DNA of 64,000 nucleotides from Boswellia sacra (Eukaryota > Streptophyta > Magnoliopsida > Sapindales > Burseraceae), in the NCBI GenBank assembly GCA_013180625.2, contig SNVD02003180.1, forward strand, positions 62,001 to 126,000, in the 5' to 3' direction. Positions 56,370-64,000 of the stretch are shown piece after piece; the stretch's first letter is position 1; each line of letters starts with the position of its first letter. The notes under the pieces were generated by a model. That model worked only from the letters and a program-made list of their open reading frames with translations, made no database searches and was not told the origin of the DNA. Made by a program: the position numbers and the translations under genes.

Positions 56370-59300
56370 ATGGAGGGCCCGCCGGAGAACGATTTCTGCT
56401 CCGTCTGCCATGAAAATTTCAATGTTCCTTGCCAGGCCAATTGCTCTCACTGGTTCTGTGGTGGGTTTCCTTTTCATCACATTTGCATTGCATTTTATTG
56501 TATTAAATAAACTAATTTGTCGGAACGGAGCTCCAATATTTTTGGGTTGTTCGTTTGTTTGTCAGGTGTTTGCATTATGAGCGTTTGGGAACATGCTTCG
56601 ACATCTCGACCTTGTATATGCCCTTTATGCCGTCGTCAGATAACTTTTTTGATTCCAACTGAGGCCAACCATAACTCTAATGTTGCTCGGATTCTGCAGT
56701 ACAATCGCCGTTTTGGTCAGCAGGGCAATGGTCTTCGCGAGGTATCGCATAAATATAGTTATTTCTTTCGAAATCATCTGTCTTTCTTTGCTTGCAAGTT
56801 CATTTCTTTACCATATATTGCTTTCTGTTTGTGACATCATTCATCCATTTGTGCATTAACTGGAACTTTTGACCCTTGGCATGCCATCATATTCAACTCT
56901 TCCATGCCTGTATGGGAATCGATGACATTAGATTTCTTTGGAACTTACTGTGTAATATGACATGATTGGGTTAGACTTGTGTGTTTTGTATCCTTATTTT
57001 ACACCTACGGCTAATGATATGCGGGCATTGGAGTTTTAGTACAAGTTGCACATTGATGCTTGTGCCAATGGAGTACTCGGTTGAGTTGTTGGGGCATGAA
57101 GGAGAGCCTTCCCACAGTCCTAATCAATTTTTTTTCCCTCCAATTTTCTAAATCTGCTCCAGCTGTTTGATTACCATCTCAGGTGCAGACATATATAGAT
57201 ATCTATCTTTTTATTCATTTACAATTGATCGGTCTTTATTAGCTACTCCATCTTAATTTGCAAGTGCTTACCCAAAACCTTCTAAATGACTGTTTTAGTT
57301 TTTGAGTTAGTTTTCCCTGTTTTCCCATGACATTTGTGGCCATCCATTTGTTTACATGTATTATCTCGTTCCGTGACCCCGATTCTTTCTCAGAGTCCAA
57401 AAGGTATGAGGACGTAGCATTTATGAATTCTGAGCGTAAAAGGATTGGACAGATGTAGACAATTCAGATCCATTTTTATCCAAATCTATAGCTGAACAGT
57501 GTTTTAAATGGCTAGGTGGTACTTAGATGTAGAAGTACTGGTTATATAGGTAAGAAATTATAGTAGAACAAATGTTCGTCTTGCATTTGTTGCTCTAGCT
57601 ATAGTGGAATCTTGGCATGAATAATTAATTAATGTTACTGGTGCTTCATTTTACAGGGAAAATGTTTATATTAGAAATGCATTAGTCAGTCTTTGCTTGC
57701 ATGATGAGAAAGTCCTCTGGGACTGAGTAAAATTCCTACTCTTAACAGTTGAGATGACTAGATAATGCCTTGTTCATATAGTTTGACTGTTTTCATGTGT
57801 CTACAATGACTACTCAATTTTTATTCTTAACGGTTGGGATGACTAGATAATGCCTTGTCGATATAGTTTCAACTCTGCTCATGTGTGTACTACAGTCTTA
57901 CGTTTTCAGTAAAAAACTTTTCTTGCTTTCTGTTTGTGAGATCATCCATTTTTGCATTTACTGAAAGATAAATTAATTACTGTACATCTATTGCTGGAAC
58001 TCTTTACTTACTAATTAGCATGCTTATCATATTCAACTCTTCCGTGGCTGTATGCATTGGAAACATTTATCGAATCTTTATTCTACAGCTGGAGCTAATA
58101 TTTATGTATGCATTTGGGTATGCATTGTAGCACACATTACACATTGATACTTGTGCCATAAAATTATGCGGTTGAGTTGTTGGGGCATAATTGAGAACCC
58201 ACATGCAGTCCTAATTATTTTATTTTATTTTATTTCTGACTAACCTAATCAATCGCCAATTTTCAGAATTGGTCTTTCTGTTTAATTACCATCTCAGCTG
58301 TAATATATATTAAATATTAATTCATTGGTTAAATTTTATTCTCCACTATGTTGGCCTATACGCCTTATTGATTTTACTCTCCCCGCTTATATTTCTGCCA
58401 AGCAGCATCTTCTCTAAACATGTGACCCCCAACATGAACAGCCGCTGTAATTAAATGCACATGAGCATACTAATTTGGCTGGAATTTACTTCCTTATCTG
58501 CTGTAGGAACTGACACCACTGTCTTCACTATTCTACTTGTGTTTTGAAGGACCTTACATTACATCACTCGGTTTTGAACTGGGATACGATACTCTAGAAA
58601 TGTTCTTGATATAATAAAAATACCTTAGAAACAGATCTGATTGCTGCAACTTTTATAGTAATATTAGAAAGCTTAAGAGCAGAGACAAAGACGGGAATAG
58701 ATGGACCTACGGGACACTCAAGAATAGATATCTCACATATGCTAGGAGGCATAACATCACACCAGATGCAGACTAGAAAAGATTCTACTTTCTTCATAAC
58801 TTTTTATGGCCAATTAAAGCAAACATAAGGACTTGAGGCTGATGTGGTATACAGGACACTAACTAAACAATTAAACTACCAGCCAAATACTTTATGAAAG
58901 ATTAGTCTTATTAGCTATTCCATCTTAACTTGCAAGTTCTTATTTGAAACCTGCCAAATGACTTTTTCAGTTTTTGAGTTGGTTAGTTTATAATAGAGTT
59001 CGAACTTTAGCTTCTCTTTGGGCCTTAGTGCCAAGAGTTTTGTGACACCTCTTTTTTTTTCTCTTTTTTTTTAAAATTATTATTATTATTTTCTAATTGG
59101 GAGGGAGTTTGGGGTGTTACAAGCTAACCTGGGGTGTCTTTGGTTTGTTTTCCCTTTTTCAACTATTGACTGTTGTGGCCATTCATTTGTTTACATGTCT
59201 GGTTCTTTGACCACTGCTTGTTTCCAAGAGTCCAAAAGGGATGGGGAATTTAAAGAATAAAAATTTGTACAGATTTAGAGTAATCAGATCCATTTTTCTG

Positions 59301-61665
59301 TTCCAAATCTATTGCTGAACTATGCCTTAAATGGCTAGATGGTACTTAGATGCAGAAGTAGTGGTTTTATAGGTGAGAAATTATAGTTTCCCTGAAACTT
59401 ATGGTCATCTTGCATTTGTTGCTTTAGTGATCTTTGATACTAATGCAGGGGCCTATAAAAAGTTTGACCTGTTAATCTTTGGCTTTCTAAGAGCATGATG
59501 ACTTCCGAAAGTATTTCGTCAGTTGTTTGGATTTAATTGCTACCATTCCGTCATCTCCATGAATACATTGCACTTTTACATAATTCTTTTTAGTTATTTT
59601 TTTCTTCAAAATTGGATTCTTTTTATGGCAGCTGTAGTGGTATTTGTCATTCATATTTTATCTCATCAAACTCCTTTAAAGTACCCCCTTTTTATTTCTT
59701 TTTTTTTTTTTTCCCTCAATTCTACTTATTCTTTAACTGCTGAAAGCTAGTGAATATTTACCATCATATTAGTGAAGCTTCATTTTTATTCATTTATGAT
59801 AAGTTTCACATTTAAGCAGCATCATTAACTATTATTATTTGAAATTTTTAAGATGTTTTCTCTTGTTATCAGACAGTGCGAGAACTACGTTTACTATTGC
59901 GGAGATTGTTTCCAGAATTGTTGGATCCTCAGGGATCGCTTCCTTCTATAACAAGAGCACGTATATATGCAAAAGTAAGGTCACTCAGAAACCATGGAAG
60001 CTTTTGTATTATTATTTATCATTGCACTTAATATCCATCTCCGAAAACTGCGTGCATTCTTTAAATATGTAATATTTGTGCGTGTGCATTTTTTTCCAAG
60101 CTGTATTCATTTTTTTTTAATCTAAATGTGCTTTGATTTTCTTCTATTAGAGTTTATTTGGCATGCATTGTGTACTCAGACAATAAAAGTGAGTTAGGAT
60201 TTTATTATACGGATTTGGTTTAACCCACTAAATAAATTTAACTGGGAATTATAGGGTAACGTTTTTCTCTTAAAATAAGGAATTTGTATGGTAATCTGAG
60301 CACTGGGTTGACATGTTGCAATTAAGTAGAAAAATTGGTACTGGTAGTTTTAGTTTGTGAAAGTCAATAATAGATGGACATGCGACTGTGGCAACCCCCT
60401 AAAAATTATATTGAGTTTAAAGAAGAGAAAAATGCTGGATTGGTAAGTTTCTATTCGATATCCTTTTCAAGGGTTTTCTGCCTTTGTATTTTTCATATGT
60501 AGTTACCCTTTTTTTTTAATTTTGTTTCTTTTCATTAAGTATGCAACATAAAATCACTTGTCTACTAGAGTTGTGCCATTTTGTGCTTTATTCAACTCAT
60601 TTTTGTTGACAAAAAATAGATTAAGTAAACAAATAAATTAATTAAAATGGAAAAAATATCTTGACATTTCACATTTGTTTTTCCTTTATCCTTGTTCACT
60701 TTATATCAGTTGTCTAGGTTTATTTCAATTGTTTCTATCTCAGTTCCATTCTATGAACCCTTTCTTCCGCACTTCTGTATTTTTGGTTTCAACTGTGAAA
60801 AAAACGACTTTAAATAATGGCTAATTGAGATTGCATCAAGAAATTATGGATCTGATGATGCAGCAGAAATTTATATATTTACATGTAATAGGAGAAGTGC
60901 CAATGGACCATTTTCTATAAATAGTGAAAAAGTTGGGAGAATTTGTCATGTGGTCTAAAGCTCTTTGTTCTGTTACCCAAGCGCTTGAAATTTGGCTTTT
61001 TGAGGCACTGAGGGCTCTGATACAATATTGTGAAATTGCTAGAAGCGTTTTTCCATTCTGAATAGATTGAATATATTTATATCAGCTAGATAGGGATTAT
61101 AAAGGAGATTAGGAAAGATAAAATTCTCCTGTGACCTTAAGAATCACTAATTACAGGGGGGGAAAATAGCCAACTGTAAAAATAAGAAAATTCACTAATC
61201 TATAATGTTTTACATTTTTATTTTTTTATTTTTATTTTTTTACAATCAAATATGCCAATGCAGGTTGTTGAGACAGATTCTTCAACAAATTCTTTGTGCG
61301 ATAAGATGACTATTGTTGCTTATTATTTTTCTATTCTTAAATCTGAATCCTTAGGGTCCATGTTAAGAGGATTTTTATCATTTTTTCATGGAAGGGTTCT
61401 TATTCTTTCTTTTAATTGCAGACGATATGTCTTGCTATCTACATACTGCTTCCCTACGACATCATTCCAGAAGGTATTTTTGCTGCCTTATATTTTAAAT
61501 AAAGTTTTATCACAGCAATGAAAACTTGACATTATCTATTATTGGTTTAATTCCTCAGGAGTTTTGGGGATAATTGGCTTTGTGGATGATCTCATTTTTT
61601 TAGTATTCTACTTGATCACAATTGCTGCCCTTTATCGATCGGTTCTATATCGCCGTCATACTTGA
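56370..61665 (+). CDS. RNF170-like RING-HC E3 ubiquitin ligase with DUF1232
   Basis: Five coding exons: 56370-56460, 56566-56741, 59873-59974, 61422-61473 and 61559-61665 (528 nt, 175 codons). All junctions are GT-AG and keep frame. Residues 10-52 form a C3HC4 RING (C10, C13, C25, H27, C30, C33, C49, C52), starting NDFCSVCHENFNVPCQANCS. The C-terminal part carries LLPYDIIPEG and GIIGFVDDL, the DUF1232 signature, within hydrophobic helices, so an ER or other membrane location is likely. Animal RNF170 ubiquitinates IP3 receptors at the ER; plants lack that substrate, so the plant target is unknown. Start chosen at MEGPPENDFC, as in relatives; ATGs at 56311 and 56341 are out of frame. Intron 2 is 3.1 kb and internally duplicated. 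No defect is seen. Confidence 0.9.
56830..57620. repeat. Intron 2 internal duplication, first copy
   Basis: Landmarks CATATTCAACTCTTCC, CACATTGATGCTTGTGCC, GGTTGAGTTGTTGGGGCAT, GAGTCCAAAAGGTATGAGG and GGTACTTAGATGTAGAAGTA recur in the same order at 57930-59450. The last two also occur in the left arm at 42250-42400. Confidence 0.75.
57747..57890. repeat. Short tandem duplication in intron 2 (about 78 bp)
   Basis: GATGACTAGATAATGCCTTG with its flanks occurs twice, near 57753 and 57838, with substitutions. It lies at the join between the two larger intron copies. Confidence 0.7.
57930..59450. repeat. Intron 2 internal duplication, second copy
   Basis: Longer version of 56830-57620, with about 700 bp extra between the shared blocks. 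The part from 59010 on is also shared with the left arm (41928 onwards). Confidence 0.75.
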
Positions 61666-63800
61666 TGAGTGCATTAACTCTCCTCGAGGTAGCATGTTTA
61701 CAATGGATACAAAGTACAACAATATTTTAGACAATTGATTGATAGTTTCAGATTATTTTTCACCGTTGCAATTTTGAGATTTTTGTAATTGATGTTGATT
61801 ATTGGTCAGGTGGCCAACATGGAATTCGGATCTTTACAAACTGGGGAAACAAAGATAGTGAAAATTGAAGTGGGCATATACTTTGAAATACTTCAATTCA
61901 GTCTGAAATTTTAGAAGGAATTTGATTATACTTTGTTTGCTACAAAGACCCTAACCATGAAAAGGTAGTCTAACTTATCCGGAAAATTTGCTATTTTAAG
62001 TTGTTTTGTGAGTACCAGATGTAAGTGGCTGAAATTTATTTTCCTTGGCCAAGTGTGAAGTTGTATGTTTGTTTGACAACATGATATCTTATTCATGCTT
62101 GTCAATTGGTTGACACTAATAGAATTTTCTTGGAGTAGATTCTCTTTCTTGACCAAAGCTTGAGATGAATGAGGCCAAAGCATATGTTTTTTTTTTTTTT
62201 TTTTTTTGATTCAGAAGTGGTAGTTTAATCTTGAAAACGATTAGGCACCCTCCCACATAAGGGTTTATTATTTATTTATTTTCATAAATATTGTCATTTG
62301 GTGCTAGTAAATTTCATGGCTCTACTATTGTCTTAAAAGGTTTAAAGGAGTGGGGGTCTTCGTCCCGGAGTGGAGTAGAAACTTTTATAGTCGGGTTTCA
62401 TTCGAATTTCTGTAATGAACAAGTTAATTATTAAATGTTTCATTTAAATTATTTTGAGTGCATATTATCTGAGAAAAATATTTTACTAGAAAAAATAGTT
62501 ATAGGAAATATTATGAACTTTACTCATCAAGATATGTAAACAATAGACTGTTAAATATGTTAAACTTTTATTTGTTATTTATTTTTAACAAATCAATATG
62601 CGTCTAATATTAATATTTTAAAATTTCTTACTTTACAAAGTAATTAAAACCAACGCCAATTATTCAAGAAACAAAAATATTAAAAAACACATATAACAAA
62701 ATAACACAACTCAATTCAGTTTAAAATTCTTATTAAGGTTTCAAAATGGCAATATATATATATATAATATGCCATCCTAGATCTTGGTATAGCAAAAAAT
62801 AAATATATGTTCCTTTATGTGACCCCCTTTTTTGTATGACAATGAAGTTGAGGCCCATGACTCCTGGTTTCCATCAGTCAACATAACTTTAACTACCGTG
62901 TGACAGGTTGAAAGCAGAATAACATATTTCCAAAGCCTAGCGGGAAAAAATAAAATTTTCTTGTTTTCAAAATCATGGCACAAACTCTAAATCATCAGGT
63001 TCATTTAAACATCTAAAAATAATTTTTTGTCACCAAAATGTTAGAATTCAATATAATTTTACATTGAAAATAAGGAAGAGATTAAAAAAAAAAACTTGCA
63101 AATTCTTTAATGCAACATAAGTCACAAATCTTTGTTGATGAAATTTGTTCCTATAACCCCACAAAATGGGAACAAAAATTATGTCCCAACTGTTTTTTAA
63201 TTTTCTGTCATATATTTCTAAAACGCAATAATTATTTGAAATTAAAACTAACATCAATATGTTGTCTATAGATGTAACAACGTTAAAAAAATTCAAAATT
63301 AGAATTGAAGAATAACAAAGTTCACATCCATCAAAGATTATATAAAACCATATTTTCATATAATTATTAGAAAAAAAATAAAAAAGAAGGAATCCAAAAA
63401 ATAGAGGCTTAGGAATAAGAGTGAAAAAATGGGGGAATGGCCGCATTAGAGGAAAGATAAGAGAATAGACTTACCCCGAGGTAAATGAGAGCTTAAAAAA
63501 ATGACTTGCAATTGATTTTAGTTTAATGCTGATATTGTCAATAGGATGATGGCAATTTTGTAAGTTTATGATTGTGGTAGTTTAGTAAATAGTGTTCAAA
63601 AAATAAGGTATTAACGTTTTAATAAATTATTATAATATGGGTTAGATATTTTCACCCAACCCAATCTCCACCATACATTTGTAATTACTTGTTCGATGAA
63701 GGGCGTTGGAGAGGCTGTGAAGCTAAGTATATACCCCCTCCCAGTCATTTGTAAAATGCACCAATCAATGAAAAGCTCTTTTACTTTAACTACTCTTGTG
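59010..63800 (+). repeat. Right arm of the RNF170-like duplication
   Basis: Counterpart of 41928-53555. It holds exons 3-5 of the intact gene and about 2.1 kb of downstream DNA. It ends at TTTAACTACTCTTGTG; beyond this the arms diverge because a different sequence starts at about 63803. Confidence 0.9.
63048..63446 (-). other. Conserved block with a 132-codon minus frame, right arm
   Basis: Partner of 52774-53196. The frame is shortened at its start by a changed ATG context and has a different C terminus after a deletion of A residues. See the left-arm entry for interpretation. Confidence 0.3.
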
Positions 63801-63802
63801 TT

Positions 63803-64000
63803 CTCGGTTCGGATTAGATCGGGTCGGGTTTTGATAAATCCGATTCAATTTGACTCGACTCCTCATCAAGTTTGTATTTTTTGCTCCGAGATCGACTTTT
63901 TTTGTAAGCATAACCCATTGGCAACTCGCCACCCTCGGATCAAATCGGGTTAATCGAGTTAACTATTGATTTAATCTCAATTTATAAATACATTTATAAA
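63803..64000. mobile_element. MITE-like sequence at right edge, partial
   Basis: GTTCGGATTAGATCGGGTCG, then repeated GATCAAATCGGGTTAATCGA-type words. It resembles in style the fragment at 53963-54140. It interrupts the homology between arms and runs out of the window, so its far end is not seen. Confidence 0.35.

Overview
The window is nuclear DNA from a flowering plant, most likely a eudicot. Introns are plant-like and U-rich, intergenic DNA is very AT-rich, and every mobile element is a plant type: Ty1/copia with a Met-tRNA primer site, Athila/Tat-like Ty3/gypsy, and hAT elements and MITEs. I cannot name the species. No tRNA, rRNA, CRISPR array or bacterial-style operon was seen.

Only two genes look intact. 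ORC2 (origin recognition complex subunit 2) lies at 22504-24914 on +, with six coding exons, 364 codons and one GC-AG intron. An RNF170-like RING ubiquitin ligase with a DUF1232 tail lies at 56370-61665 on +, with five coding exons and 175 codons. The rest is transposons, their relics, duplications and pseudogenes.

Layout. 1-4037: a minus-strand Ty3/gypsy relic (gag fragment, primer-site region, 5' LTR). 4038-10390: mostly non-coding, with a small foldback repeat, a tandem duplication, a broken exon of serine palmitoyltransferase subunit 1 (LCB1), and a degenerate tandem repeat. 10398-11682: an AT-rich hAT-like element with a target duplication. 12034-20358: a two-tier tandem array (1.36-kb units inside a 3.9-kb duplication) carrying hAT termini. 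20359-24914: a hAT terminus, a GC-rich leader and ORC2. 25148-29400: duplicated ORC2 downstream sequence with two MITEs and a 36-bp minisatellite. 29390-35370: three copies of an LTR-like sequence, one inverted, with two minisatellites. 36038-39170: broken plant-mobile-domain (PMD) and DUF7745-like genes. 39436-40200: an LTR related to the first element.

41928-63800: two arms of one duplication. The left arm keeps only the last three exons of the RNF170-like gene, with both internal splice acceptors lost. It was later hit by a complete Ty1/copia element (42512-49205, TSD TGACT), which was itself hit by a 1.3-kb hAT element (44186-45521, TSD GTTCTTTC). The right arm holds the intact gene and an empty copia site. 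This gives a readable order: duplication, decay, copia insertion, hAT insertion.

I found no convincing undescribed gene system. The points most worth checking are the GC-AG intron of ORC2, the hAT terminus next to the ORC2 leader, a perfect 21-bp hairpin upstream of ORC2, the nested insertions, the CAG-to-TAG decay pattern of the copia element, and unusually well conserved DNA downstream of both RNF170-like arms.
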